A DNA stretch of 64,000 bases from Amphritea atlantica (lineage in GTDB: Bacteria; Pseudomonadota; Gammaproteobacteria; Pseudomonadales; Balneatricaceae). The position numbers and the translations under genes were made by a program. This document shows positions 55,168 to 63,869 of the stretch, in pieces. Under the pieces are notes generated by a model that saw nothing but the letters and a program-made list of their open reading frames with translations, was not told the DNA's origin and searched no databases. Where the stretch lies: assembly GCF_900111095.1 (NCBI RefSeq), contig NZ_FOGB01000011.1, positions 1 to 64,000 on the forward strand, written 5' to 3'. Position 1 is the stretch's first letter; every line of letters starts with the position of its first letter.

Positions 55168-56053
55168 CTTCAGCGCCCTGGCTGCGGTTTCGCTGATAGC
55201 CTGCAATCAGCGAGCCGCTGACAATGGCAAGACAAGCCAGCAGCAATGTAATATCCGCAGTCGCGAGGCCTGTCATCACCAGCAGCAGGGCAGAAATCAG
55301 TGGTGCCGAGTAGGCCAATACTCCTAATAGCTGCAGGTTGCCATGTTTGATACCGTAATCCCAGGTAAAGAAGGCGATCCCTACCGGGCCTAAACCCAGA
55401 CCGATAACGCCGAGCCACTGGCTTGCCGATACCGGCCAGACTGTGGTTTCCCATAGCCCGTGACAGAGCAGGGCCAGCAGTGCGGTAGCACCACAGAACC
55501 ATCCGGCGGCGTCGGTGGAAACCTGCTTGACCAGACGGCTTAATACCGAATAACCGGACCAGATAAAGGCGCAGCAGAGGGCCAGCAGATAGCCGCCGAG
55601 ATAGTCTGGATTGAAACCATCGCTTCCCTGACCAATCAGTAGCCAGCAGCCATACAGCGCCAGCACTGCTCCGCTCAGGTGTCGTTTCAGCAGGTGTTCG
55701 CCGGGTAGCAGGCTGGCAAATAGAACGATCAGTAATGGCCACAGATAGGCGATCAGGCTGACGCTCACCGCCGGGGCTTTGGTCATGGCGAGAAAATAGC
55801 AGAAGTGATAGCCGAAATAACCGCCGACACCCAGAAACCAGGCCAGTTTAGGCTGGCGCAGATGGCGTAATCCCAGATGTCCCTGGCGCCACCAGTTCAT
55901 AGACATCAACAGAAACGCCAGCGCGAAGGTCATCGCCATCATCTGAAACGGCGGTATCCGACCGTCGGTCAGGCGGGTCAGCAGCGCCAGGGTTCCCCAG
56001 AGAAAGATAGAAACGGAGCCGATCAGAGAGGCCCGCAGAGTGATCGTCGACAT
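55115..56053 (-). CDS. EamA/DMT-family transporter (YddG-like)
   Basis: 312 residues with ten membrane segments in two EamA halves (about 10-140 and 155-292). YFGYHFCYFLAMTKAPAVSV and GLGLGPVGIAFFTWDYGIKH resemble the YddG aromatic amino-acid exporter type. Substrate is inferred only. The cytoplasmic tail (QGAEVSEPESVYGAHQPDHR) overlaps the preceding gene on the opposite strand. Confidence 0.85.
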   Translation of the reverse strand: MSTITLRASLIGSVSIFLWGTLALLTRLTDGRIPPFQMMAMTFALAFLLMSMNWWRQGHLGLRHLRQPKLAWFLGVGGYFGYHFCYFLAMTKAPAVSVSLIAYLWPLLIVLFASLLPGEHLLKRHLSGAVLALYGCWLLIGQGSDGFNPDYLGGYLLALCCAFIWSGYSVLSRLVKQVSTDAAGWFCGATALLALLCHGLWETTVWPVSASQWLGVIGLGLGPVGIAFFTWDYGIKHGNLQLLGVLAYSAPLISALLLVMTGLATADITLLLACLAIVSGSLIAGYQRNRSQGAEVSEPESVYGAHQPDHRA

Positions 56054-56127
56054 GAATGGATATCCTGCTATTGAATCACACCAGCATAGCGCCAGCGTGA
56101 GTCCGGAACTTTCTCATCATGGCGGAA

Positions 56128-56862
56128 TTATTTGCCAACGCGGCGGAAATAGCTGGGAGGAATATCGAAGTGTCGGCGAAAGCGATCACTGAACGCTGCC
56201 AGACTGCTATAACCGACAGCGTCCGCTACCTGCTGAATCGACAGATGTCCCTGTTCAAGGAGTTGCCATGCCTGCTGCATCCGTTTTTCGATCAGGTATT
56301 GCTGCGGCGTCATCCCCAGCTGTTTACGAAACAGCTCGCCAAGCTGGCGGGGGCTCAGGCTGGCGACCGCTGCCAGTTGGCGTTGACGGATCGCGGTGTT
56401 GAAATGCTGATCAAGGTAGTTGCGGGCGACTGCGATACGCCGGTCCAGCCGTAGTTGATGTCCGCATTGCTCCTGAAGTAGCTGAATCAATAACAGCAGC
56501 ATCTGCCGCTGGGTGCTGGCAGAGTTATACTGTTGCAGCTGCTGGTGAAGGAAGCGCACATACTGATTCAGCGCCGGACTCAGGTGGATGAAAGCCGGCA
56601 ACTGTTCAAACTCAGGGGCCAACTGATCAGGAATATCGGCGACCACAAAACAGTTGCCTTCAGAGCCTGAAAAGCCGTGGTCTTTACCTGCACTGATAAT
56701 GGCAGCCTGGTCTGAATCGACCCGACCGGACTGATTACCCACCGAAATATCCAACTGACCGCTGACCGGCAGAACCAACTGGTGATAATCATGCAGATGA
56801 TTATCGGTCTCGGCGCTATAGCTGCGCAGATCAAGTGTCAGGTTGCTCAGTTGCATGTGCAT
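56128..56862 (-). CDS. AraC-family transcriptional regulator
   Basis: About 244 residues from ATG 56862 (or 56856). N-terminal cupin-like sensor (HDYHQLVLPVSGQLDISVGN) and a C-terminal AraC HTH pair (about 145-244): LAAVASLSPRQLGELFRKQL and QQVADAVGYSSLAAFSDRFR, then FDIPPSYFRR. Effector unknown. The start overlaps the end of the Ada-like gene by about 30 bases, so it is translated with it. Confidence 0.87.
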   Translation of the reverse strand: MHMQLSNLTLDLRSYSAETDNHLHDYHQLVLPVSGQLDISVGNQSGRVDSDQAAIISAGKDHGFSGSEGNCFVVADIPDQLAPEFEQLPAFIHLSPALNQYVRFLHQQLQQYNSASTQRQMLLLLIQLLQEQCGHQLRLDRRIAVARNYLDQHFNTAIRQRQLAAVASLSPRQLGELFRKQLGMTPQQYLIEKRMQQAWQLLEQGHLSIQQVADAVGYSSLAAFSDRFRRHFDIPPSYFRRVGK

Positions 56863-57682
56863 ATTCCCAGGAATGTATGGCCTGTTTTCTTGCCGCTCCC
56901 CAACGGTAATGGCCACTGTCGCCACTCTCGCGAATGACCCGGTGGCAGGGGATCAGATAACCGATACTGTTGGCGGCCAGGGCGCTGCCAATAGCGCGCT
57001 GTGCTTTGGGCGAACCGGTAGCAACCGCCAGTTGTGAGTATGAGCAGAACTGTCCCGGATGGGTATGTAGCAGTGCTTGCCACACCTTTATCTGAAAATT
57101 GGTTCCCCGCAGTAACAGATGCAGTTTGCCTGGTTGTGGTGTGGTTGGAAATATCTTTTCCATCATGGCTTCGGCGCCGCAGTCATCGGCAATGATGGTT
57201 GCATTTGGCCACTGCTGTAACAGCTCTGCCTGGCGTTCGCGCCGGTCTTCATCAAGGAAGGCCAGATAGCAGAGACCACGAGGGGTCCAGCCCGCGAGTG
57301 CGAGTCCAAAGGGGGACACTGCCACACCATAGTGTAGCTTGACCCCCGTCCCTCCGGTTCTGATCTCTCCCGGCGTCATCGCTTCGCAGCTGATCATCAG
57401 ATCGTGAAGACGTCCACCGCCGGAGAGGCCGGCATCGTGTGCGGCAGTAAGGCTATCCGTGGATGCTTTCAGCGCACTGAGGGCATGTTCTTTAGTCAGA
57501 TACTGGAGGAACCGTTTGGGTGAGATACCCGCCCAGGCACTGAAGATGCGTTGCAGGTGGTGCTCGCTCATATGAACGGCTGCGGCCACTTCGGCCAGTT
57601 CGGGTTGGTGTTTGGCGTGCTGGCGGATGTAACGGATCGCTGTGGCGACTGTTTTATACTGTTGAAGGGCTCGGTCAGACAT
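56831..57682 (-). CDS. Ada/Ogt-like methylated-DNA-protein-cysteine methyltransferase with AraC HTH
   Basis: 283 residues. AraC-type HTH in the N-terminal 100 residues (ELAEVAAAVHMSEHHLQRIF and the second HTH helix), then a methyltransferase domain with the acceptor Cys246 in IPCHRVIRESG. The zinc-binding phosphotriester domain of classical Ada is absent, as in the shorter AdaB/Ada-like repair regulators. It repairs O6-methylguanine and may regulate the unit. Overlaps the upstream transporter by eight bases and the downstream AraC gene. Confidence 0.92.
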   Translation of the reverse strand: MSDRALQQYKTVATAIRYIRQHAKHQPELAEVAAAVHMSEHHLQRIFSAWAGISPKRFLQYLTKEHALSALKASTDSLTAAHDAGLSGGGRLHDLMISCEAMTPGEIRTGGTGVKLHYGVAVSPFGLALAGWTPRGLCYLAFLDEDRRERQAELLQQWPNATIIADDCGAEAMMEKIFPTTPQPGKLHLLLRGTNFQIKVWQALLHTHPGQFCSYSQLAVATGSPKAQRAIGSALAANSIGYLIPCHRVIRESGDSGHYRWGAARKQAIHSWEYAHATEQPDT

Positions 57683-58568
57683 ATGAGGCTCCCCTGTTTC
57701 GCCATAGACTCAGTGGGTTGAAACCGGTCACGAGTACTACTCCGGTAAGGATAGTCAGCCCTCCTGTGATGGTATGCCAGCCTATCGGTTCATCCAGCAG
57801 CAGGTGTCCCCAGAGCACACCGAAGACCGGCACGATATAAACCACGGTAAGCGCTGAGGGGGCGCCAATCTCAGCGATCAGTCTGAAGTAAAATAGATAG
57901 GCGATACCGGTGCAGACAATTCCCAGCAGTAATACTGAGCCGATAATCTCCGGATCGCTGCTCGCCTTTGTTGGAAAGAAAGGCAGAAGCGGTAGCAGTA
58001 ACAGGCTGGCAGCCCACATGCTCCCATGGGCATTGGCAAAGGGCTCTATCGCACTTTTCCCCTGTGCATAACAGGTTGCAATCCCATAACTGAGTGCCGC
58101 GCTGAGCGCCGCGCCAATGACTACCCAGGAGTCTGCGGCTAAAACAGCAGGGTCAAAGCCTACCAATAAAGCCACTCCACTGATGCCTGCTATGAGTCCG
58201 GCAAACACTTTTAAGGTAATCGGTTTTTTATATCGCAACGCCACCAGGATTGTCCCCCAGATCGGTGCGGTGGCATTGAGTATCGATAGCAGCGATGCGG
58301 AAAGTGTTTGTGCGGCGTAGGCAAACAGCAGAAAGGGAAGGGCTGAATTAAACCAGCCCAGTATGCAGTAATGTTTCCAGTGCTGCCGTAGCTGTAAATG
58401 GCGTTTGAGAAACGCAGCAACTACCAGCAGGAACAGAGCTGCCAGCAGCAGTCGTAACTCAATCAGAATAGCGGGGCCAATGACCGGAGCGGCTATCCGC
58501 ATAAATAGGAATGATCCGCCCCAGAGCGCGGCAAGACTCAGTAATTGCAGCAGGTTCTTAATCGTCAT
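57675..58568 (-). CDS. EamA/DMT-family transporter
   Basis: 297 residues with ten membrane segments in two EamA repeats (about 5-130 and 145-285). LAALWGGSFLFMRIAAPVIG and the C-terminal VVYIVPVFGVLWGHLLLDEP are classic. It exports metabolites or drugs; substrate unknown. First gene of a three-gene unit with the Ada-like protein and an AraC regulator. Confidence 0.9.
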   Translation of the reverse strand: MTIKNLLQLLSLAALWGGSFLFMRIAAPVIGPAILIELRLLLAALFLLVVAAFLKRHLQLRQHWKHYCILGWFNSALPFLLFAYAAQTLSASLLSILNATAPIWGTILVALRYKKPITLKVFAGLIAGISGVALLVGFDPAVLAADSWVVIGAALSAALSYGIATCYAQGKSAIEPFANAHGSMWAASLLLLPLLPFFPTKASSDPEIIGSVLLLGIVCTGIAYLFYFRLIAEIGAPSALTVVYIVPVFGVLWGHLLLDEPIGWHTITGGLTILTGVVLVTGFNPLSLWRNRGASYV

Positions 58569-58681
58569 TGTGCTGTTCCGAATAGGCGTTCATCCGTTTA
58601 GTGTTGACGATTTAAGTCGCCAGAGCCACCCGATTCTTGCGCTGATTGTCTATTATATTCGTTCAGACCGCCTGCAAAAAC

Positions 58682-59824
58682 TCAGTCGTCGAGAAACTGT
58701 TCCAGCAGATCGTTAAGAAACAGCCGTCCCTGTGGAGAGGGGCCGAGAATCGCGGCGTCGGTTTCCATCAGACCGGACTGGCGACACCGCTCCAGAAGAG
58801 CCTGGATTGAAGGCAGTGGTACGCCGGTGCGCTGGGTGAACAGGTCGCTTTTGACGCCATGGGTCAGTCGTAAAGCGTTCATCATGAACTCAAAAGGGCG
58901 TTCCTGAGGCGTGATATCCTGCTCACCGGACAGAGGGTTCAGGGCATCCATATAGGCTTTTGGCTGACGCTGTTTCCAGCGTCGGCTGATGCGGTTCTGT
59001 TGCGGCCAGCTGATCTTCCCATGGGCGCCGGCACCGATGCCGATATAATCGCCAAACTGCCAATAGTTAAGATTATGCTGCGACTGACGCCCGGGCAGAC
59101 TGTAGGCTGAAATCTCGTATTGATGATACCCATGGGTTTCCAGCAGGACCTGCCCCTGTTCCTGAATCGCCCATAGCGCTTCATCTTCTGGTAGCTCAGG
59201 AGGTTTGCTGAAAAACTCAGTATTGGGTTCGATGGTCAGTTGATACCAGGACAGGTGGGTGGGTTGCAGGTCAATCGCCTGTTGCAGGTCGGCCAGGGCA
59301 GCATCCGGGGTTTGTCCTGGTAATCCGTGCATCAGATCGAGATTAAAATTATCGAAACCGATTTCCCGGGCTTTGCTGGCAGCGAGCAGGGCATCGTTAC
59401 GGTTATGAATCCGTCCCAATTGCTGTAGCTGGCCACTGTCAAAGCTTTGAATCCCAATGGAAAGACGGTTGATGCCGGCCTGGCGAAAACCCGCAAAACG
59501 CTCCTGTTCGAAGGTGCCGGGGTTGGCCTCCATGGTGATCTCGGCCGACTGGGACAGGGGCGTCAGTGCTTCGATGCCCCGGAGAATCTGTTGGATTCCG
59601 CTGGCATCAAACAGGCTGGGGGTTCCGCCACCGATAAAAATGGTTTCGATGACTCTACCCTGTACGGCGGGAAGCTCTGACTCAAGATCTCTTAACAGTG
59701 CATCGATATAGCGCTGCTGTGGAATCTCTCCGGTAACCGCATGGGAATTAAAGTCGCAATAGGGGCACTTACGCACACACCAGGGAATGTGGATATAGAG
59801 GGATAGCGGAGGCAGTGAGAGCAT
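58682..59824 (-). CDS. hemW: Heme chaperone HemW
   Basis: About 380 residues. Radical SAM protein with CxxxCxxC Cys16, Cys20 and Cys23 (counted from ATG 59824) in IPWCVRKCPYCDF, GGGTPSLF and a HemN C-terminal domain. It delivers heme to respiratory enzymes; it lacks the features of the oxygen-independent coproporphyrinogen oxidase HemN. The frame is also open from TTG 59839, which overlaps the rdgB stop. Part of the rdgB-hemW operon. Confidence 0.93.
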   Translation of the reverse strand: MLSLPPLSLYIHIPWCVRKCPYCDFNSHAVTGEIPQQRYIDALLRDLESELPAVQGRVIETIFIGGGTPSLFDASGIQQILRGIEALTPLSQSAEITMEANPGTFEQERFAGFRQAGINRLSIGIQSFDSGQLQQLGRIHNRNDALLAASKAREIGFDNFNLDLMHGLPGQTPDAALADLQQAIDLQPTHLSWYQLTIEPNTEFFSKPPELPEDEALWAIQEQGQVLLETHGYHQYEISAYSLPGRQSQHNLNYWQFGDYIGIGAGAHGKISWPQQNRISRRWKQRQPKAYMDALNPLSGEQDITPQERPFEFMMNALRLTHGVKSDLFTQRTGVPLPSIQALLERCRQSGLMETDAAILGPSPQGRLFLNDLLEQFLDD

Positions 59825-59835
59825 CAGCGACCGGC

Positions 59836-60435
59836 TCAAAGATAAGCCGGGATCATCTTGATCAGTTGCTGAACCGCTTGTCCCCGGTGACTGATTTTGT
59901 TTTTCTGCTCGGGGGGCAGCTGAGCTGACGCGATATCCAGCCCGGGAACCAGAAACAGCGGGTCATAGCCAAAGCCGTTATCGCCCTGGGGCAGGGGCAG
60001 AATCTGTCCCTCCCAACTGCCCTGACAGATCAGTGGAGTAGGGTCTTCTGCATGACGCATAAATACCAGAACGCATCGGAAACGCGCAGTTCGCTGTTCC
60101 GGAGAGGTGCCTTCGAGCAGCTTTAAAAGCTTCTGATTATTTTCCGCATCGGTGGCACCAGCCCCTGCAAAACGGGCGGAATAGATACCCGGGGCGCCAT
60201 TGAGGAGATCTACCTCCAGCCCTGAATCGTCTGCCAGTGCCGGCAAACCGGTCAGTTGCGATGCATGACGGGCTTTAATAATAGCATTTTCAACAAAACT
60301 CAGGCCGGTCTCTTCAGCATCGGGGACGCTGAACTGTGACTGAGGAATCACCTCAACCCCCAGCTCCCCTAAAACCTGATTAAACTCTTTCAGTTTGCCT
60401 CTGTTGCCGCTGGCAAGGACTATTTGACGGGTCAT
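59836..60435 (-). CDS. rdgB: dITP/XTP pyrophosphatase
   Basis: 199 residues. Removes non-canonical purine nucleoside triphosphates (dITP, XTP) from the pool. VLASGNRGKLKEFNQVL, SFVENAIIKARHA, ADDSGLEVDLLNGAPGIYSA and FGYDPLF are the family motifs. The start ATG is 37 bases after the stop of the DUF4426 gene. Conserved in this position in pseudomonads. Confidence 0.96.
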   Translation of the reverse strand: MTRQIVLASGNRGKLKEFNQVLGELGVEVIPQSQFSVPDAEETGLSFVENAIIKARHASQLTGLPALADDSGLEVDLLNGAPGIYSARFAGAGATDAENNQKLLKLLEGTSPEQRTARFRCVLVFMRHAEDPTPLICQGSWEGQILPLPQGDNGFGYDPLFLVPGLDIASAQLPPEQKNKISHRGQAVQQLIKMIPAYL

Positions 60436-60472
60436 TAACGGGCCTTTATGTTTTTGTTCAGGTCGTCAGCAG

Positions 60473-60955
60473 TCAGTCGACGTAGAAGCGCTGTTCAAAA
60501 TTGATGGTATAGGCAGGCTGGTTTGGATCAGGTTGAACCTGTAAATTGAAACGCAGCACCTGATCATCGGTAAAACCATATTCGCCGATATAGTAAAGCG
60601 CATTGGTCTCCTCGATCTTCATAAACTTCAGCGTCTGCCGCTGGGAGATCAGATTGGTGACATCACCCGAAACAATGGCAGAAACCGGTTTAGTTGTGCC
60701 ATCAGCCTGCTTTTTTAGCACTGAGATATTCAGCAACCCTTTGGTTTTGCTGCGCTCAATGCCATAGGCTGAAGCGATATCCGGTTCAATAAAGCTACTA
60801 TTAAAGGCGTTATAGTGGATCATGTAGTCCCCATGGGAGACCATCTGCTCGGCAGAGGCGCTGCTGCTGAAAGTGGCACTCAGCAACCCCGCGAACATCA
60901 ACAGAACCGCCGCGGTTGTTTGAAGAAATCCATGGTGCCTGGTTGGCGTTTTCAT
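60473..60955 (-). CDS. DUF4426 secreted protein
   Basis: 160 residues from ATG 60955, preceded by GGGAGAGAG. Signal peptide (to about residue 35, ends SASAEQ), then the family sequence VSHGDYMIHYNAFNSSFIEP and a beta-rich periplasmic domain. Family conserved next to metW in gammaproteobacteria; function unknown. Its start lies 11 bases after metW. Confidence 0.85.
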   Translation of the reverse strand: MKTPTRHHGFLQTTAAVLLMFAGLLSATFSSSASAEQMVSHGDYMIHYNAFNSSFIEPDIASAYGIERSKTKGLLNISVLKKQADGTTKPVSAIVSGDVTNLISQRQTLKFMKIEETNALYYIGEYGFTDDQVLRFNLQVQPDPNQPAYTINFEQRFYVD

Positions 60956-60966
60956 TTTCTCTCTCC

Positions 60967-61557
60967 CTATCGGGTGATCCGGTAGATTGCGATTTCGCCC
61001 AGCATATTGGGCCACAAACGGATCGACCAGTGATGTTTGTGTTCATTGTCCACCACCGTGCGATCAAGGATGTGAATGTTGCGTTCGACGCATAGTTGTT
61101 CAAAATCCTTGAAGGTACAGAAGTGGATATTGGGTGTATTGTACCAAGTATAGGGCAGGAATTTAGATACGGGCATTTTCCCGCGAAACGCCAGATAGCC
61201 CCGTGCCCGCCAGTGACCAAAGTTGGGGAAAGTGACAATGCACTCTTTGCCGATGCGCAGCATCTCATCAACAATCTGATCCGGACGATACATCACCTGC
61301 AGTGCCTGTGTCATGATGACGGTGTCGAAACTGCTGTCATCGATGCTGGCGAGTCCCTCATCGATATTTTTTTCGATCACATTGACCCCTTTTTCGAGGC
61401 AGGCGGTGATGTTGTCATGGTCCACCTCGACGCCGTAACCGGTGATCTGTTTCTGCTGCTGCAGAAAGGCCAGCAGCTCGCCATTACCACAGCCCAGATC
61501 CAGCACCTTACTGTTGGGCGCTATCCACTCCTGAATAATTTCCAGATCCGCACGCAT
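60967..61557 (-). CDS. metW: Methionine biosynthesis protein MetW
   Basis: 196 residues. SAM-dependent methyltransferase-like fold with VLDLGCGNGELLAFL and the HWAR/RGYLAFRGKMPVSKF block. It activates MetX in the succinyl-homoserine pathway of several proteobacteria. Starts in an ATGA overlap with metX. Confidence 0.95.
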   Translation of the reverse strand: MRADLEIIQEWIAPNSKVLDLGCGNGELLAFLQQQKQITGYGVEVDHDNITACLEKGVNVIEKNIDEGLASIDDSSFDTVIMTQALQVMYRPDQIVDEMLRIGKECIVTFPNFGHWRARGYLAFRGKMPVSKFLPYTWYNTPNIHFCTFKDFEQLCVERNIHILDRTVVDNEHKHHWSIRLWPNMLGEIAIYRITR

Positions 61558-62723
61558 CAGTTGTTCTCCTTACCGGTTGGGGGAATATCGCTGGCAACCT
61601 GCTTCATATAGGCTGAATAGATATCCATATAGCGAGGGTTCGGAATCAGAAATGCGTCATGACCATGATCGGAGTCTACTTCGGCATAGCTCACTTTTTT
61701 CTCAGCGGCTACCAGTGCATCGACAATCTCGCGGGAACGTTCAGGCGAGAAGCGCCAGTCCGAGGTAAAGGAGATCACCATAAACTTACACAGCGCATTG
61801 CGAACCGCTTCGGCCAGGTTGTGACCGTAGTCCGCTGCCGGGTCGAAATAGTCCAGTGCTTTGGTCATCAGCAGATAGGTATTGGCATCGAAGGCGGTGG
61901 AAAAACGCTCTCCCTGATAACGCAGATAGGATTCAACCTCGAACTGCGGGTTGAAATCGTAGCTGATCTTGCCCTCCCGCAACTCCCGGCCAAATTTTTC
62001 CCGCATACCGTCATCGGACAGGTAGGTAATATGCCCCAGCATCCGCGCCAGCATCAGTCCGGTTTTGGGGACGTTACCGTTCTCGTAGAAATGGCCGTTA
62101 TTAAAATCTGGGTCCCGGGTGATCGCCTGCCGGGCAACCTCATTAAATGCGATGTTCTGGGCACTGAGTCTGGGGGCCGCTGCGATAATCAGGCAGTGGC
62201 GCAGCCGTTGTGGATAATCGATCGCCCATTGCAGCGCCTGCATTCCCCCCAGACTGCCCCCGACAACGGCTGCCCACTGTTGAATGCCAAAATGATCTGC
62301 CAGACGAGCCTGACTTTCAACCCAGTCGGGGACCGTCATGATGGGAAAATCAGGGCCAAAGGGTTTGCCGGTTTCGGGATTGATGCTCTGTGGTCCGGTG
62401 GAGCCATGACAACCGCCGAGATTATTCAGGCCAATGACAAAAAAAGTATTGGTATCGATCGGTTTGCCCGGGCCGATAGCCGAATCCCACCAGCCGGGCT
62501 TGCTTTCCTGTTCACTGTGAAAGCCCGCCAGATGATGGTTGCCTGACAGCGCATGACACACCAGAACGGCATTGGAGGCATCGGCATTCAGGGTGCCGTA
62601 AGTTTCTACAATCAGCTCGTAACTGTCGAGCTGACGACCGCAGGCCAGGGGCAGCGGCTGTTCAAAACGGATGATCTGTGGTGTAACGATACCGACAGAG
62701 TCTTGGGGAAATGATTGAGGCAT
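61557..62723 (-). CDS. metX: Homoserine O-succinyl/acetyltransferase MetX
   Basis: 388 residues from ATG 62723. Alpha/beta hydrolase: nucleophile Ser157 in [12 protein letters not shown], and the final [10 protein letters not shown] with catalytic His. Activates homoserine for methionine synthesis. Pairing with metW suggests the succinyl-transferring type (inference). The in-frame GTG at 62732 is less likely. A stem-loop lies in its leader. Confidence 0.95.
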   Translation of the reverse strand: MPQSFPQDSVGIVTPQIIRFEQPLPLACGRQLDSYELIVETYGTLNADASNAVLVCHALSGNHHLAGFHSEQESKPGWWDSAIGPGKPIDTNTFFVIGLNNLGGCHGSTGPQSINPETGKPFGPDFPIMTVPDWVESQARLADHFGIQQWAAVVGGSLGGMQALQWAIDYPQRLRHCLIIAAAPRLSAQNIAFNEVARQAITRDPDFNNGHFYENGNVPKTGLMLARMLGHITYLSDDGMREKFGRELREGKISYDFNPQFEVESYLRYQGERFSTAFDANTYLLMTKALDYFDPAADYGHNLAEAVRNALCKFMVISFTSDWRFSPERSREIVDALVAAEKKVSYAEVDSDHGHDAFLIPNPRYMDIYSAYMKQVASDIPPTGKENN

Positions 62724-62803
62724 AGTTCTCACTTATCGCTGATAATTTGAAATATGGAGCTGCTGATCTATCGGGTCGAGCTTCACATTTCGTACAGCAG
62801 AGA

Positions 62804-62829
62804 CTGGCTATCCAGAATCAGATAGCCAG
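62804..62829 (-). promoter_or_regulatory. Stem-loop in the metX leader
   Basis: CTGGCTATC / GATAGCCAG, 9 bp perfect, 8-base loop, without a T-run on the minus strand. It lies between yggU and metX. Could be an attenuator or a processing site; no riboswitch fold was recognised. Confidence 0.4.
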
Positions 62830-62864
62830 CGGGTCGGTAATTATGCAGGGATCTCAGTATCACT

Positions 62865-63158
62865 TCAGGTGCGCTCAATCGTCAGTTGTTCTGGAAATTT
62901 TTTCGGGTCTGCAATCTTCACCCGCTTTTGTCGACCCAGCTCGCCACTCAGGATTGTAACTGAGCTTTTCGCCACACCAAACTGTTTCGCCAGAAATTTT
63001 ATCAGATGGGCATTGGCCTTGCCCTCTATCGGAGGCGCAGTGATACGAATTTTAACACTATCATCCAGTAAGCCAACAATTGCATCATTGCTGGCTTTGG
63101 GTTGCAGACGACAGCTGATAATCAGACAGTCGTCCTGCCAGGAGTAAAAGTCTGCCAT
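62865..63158 (-). CDS. yggU: DUF167 protein YggU
   Basis: 97 residues. LQPKASNDAIVGLLDDSVKIRITAPPIEGKANAHLIKFLA is the DUF167 signature spread over the middle. Function unknown. Starts nine bases after the yggT stop; GAGGA ribosome site overlaps the yggT stop. Confidence 0.9.
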   Translation of the reverse strand: MADFYSWQDDCLIISCRLQPKASNDAIVGLLDDSVKIRITAPPIEGKANAHLIKFLAKQFGVAKSSVTILSGELGRQKRVKIADPKKFPEQLTIERT

Positions 63159-63166
63159 CAGCGTCC

Positions 63167-63724
63167 TCAGAGCAGGAAGTGGGTCAGGCTACCCAACTGG
63201 GAGCGGGCGATCTGGATAACGAAAAAGATCAGTATCGGCGACAGATCAAGTCCTCCCAGAGAGGGAATTACCCTGCGTGCCAGGGCAAACAGCGGCTCTG
63301 TCAGCTGTACAATCAGCTGTGGTCCCGGATGATAGCTGCCGGGGGCTACCCAACTGATGATCACCGCGCCGATAACCGCATAAAAATAGATATCGAGAAT
63401 GGTATTCAGTACCCCGATGCCGGAAAGCACCATCACGGGAGACAGGTTTGCACCCATGCTCTGGCCTTTGAGCAGCAGAATAATCGCCCAGAGCGCAACA
63501 TTGATTAAAAACGCCAGTAACAGCGGTGAAAGGTCGATATTGGCGGGTCTTGGCATTACCCGCTGTAATGGTGCCAGCGGCACGGCGGTAATTTTAACGA
63601 CCGCCTGACAGATCGGGTTGTAATAGTCAGCTTTAGCGATCTGTAGCAAAAATCGCAGCACGACAATGAAAACATAAAGCTGGCCGAAAAGCTGGATAAT
63701 TGAACTGAGAGGATCCTGTCCCAT
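63167..63724 (-). CDS. yggT: YggT family integral membrane protein
   Basis: 185 residues from ATG 63724. Two YGGT repeats, each with a pair of membrane helices (IIQLFGQLYVFIVVLRFLLQ and later LDIYFYAVIGAVIISWVAP). Linked to osmotic or ion-stress in E. coli but otherwise unclear. Conserved between proC and yggU. AGGAACAGAG ribosome site. Confidence 0.9.
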   Translation of the reverse strand: MGQDPLSSIIQLFGQLYVFIVVLRFLLQIAKADYYNPICQAVVKITAVPLAPLQRVMPRPANIDLSPLLLAFLINVALWAIILLLKGQSMGANLSPVMVLSGIGVLNTILDIYFYAVIGAVIISWVAPGSYHPGPQLIVQLTEPLFALARRVIPSLGGLDLSPILIFFVIQIARSQLGSLTHFLL

Positions 63725-63820
63725 TGTCTCTGTTCCTGTTGCAGATATCTGTTTGGGGTTGGTTCGTGTCTGACGCATTACAATGTGAGTAATGCATCAG
63801 CGTATAGCCCTGAGTATAGA

Positions 63821-63853
63821 GCCTTTCATGGTGACTATGAACCGATGAAAGGC
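63821..63853 (+). repeat. Inverted repeat with T-run between proC and yggT
   Basis: GCCTTTCAT / ATGAAAGGC, 9 bp with a 15-base loop. The T-run follows only on the plus strand, the direction opposite to both neighbouring genes. Confidence 0.6.
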
Positions 63854-63869
63854 TTTTTATATCATTTGC

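Noticed and set aside
61659-62546. A 295-codon plus-strand frame inside metX
   Set aside because: Antisense to a well-supported metX; no ribosome site or motif.
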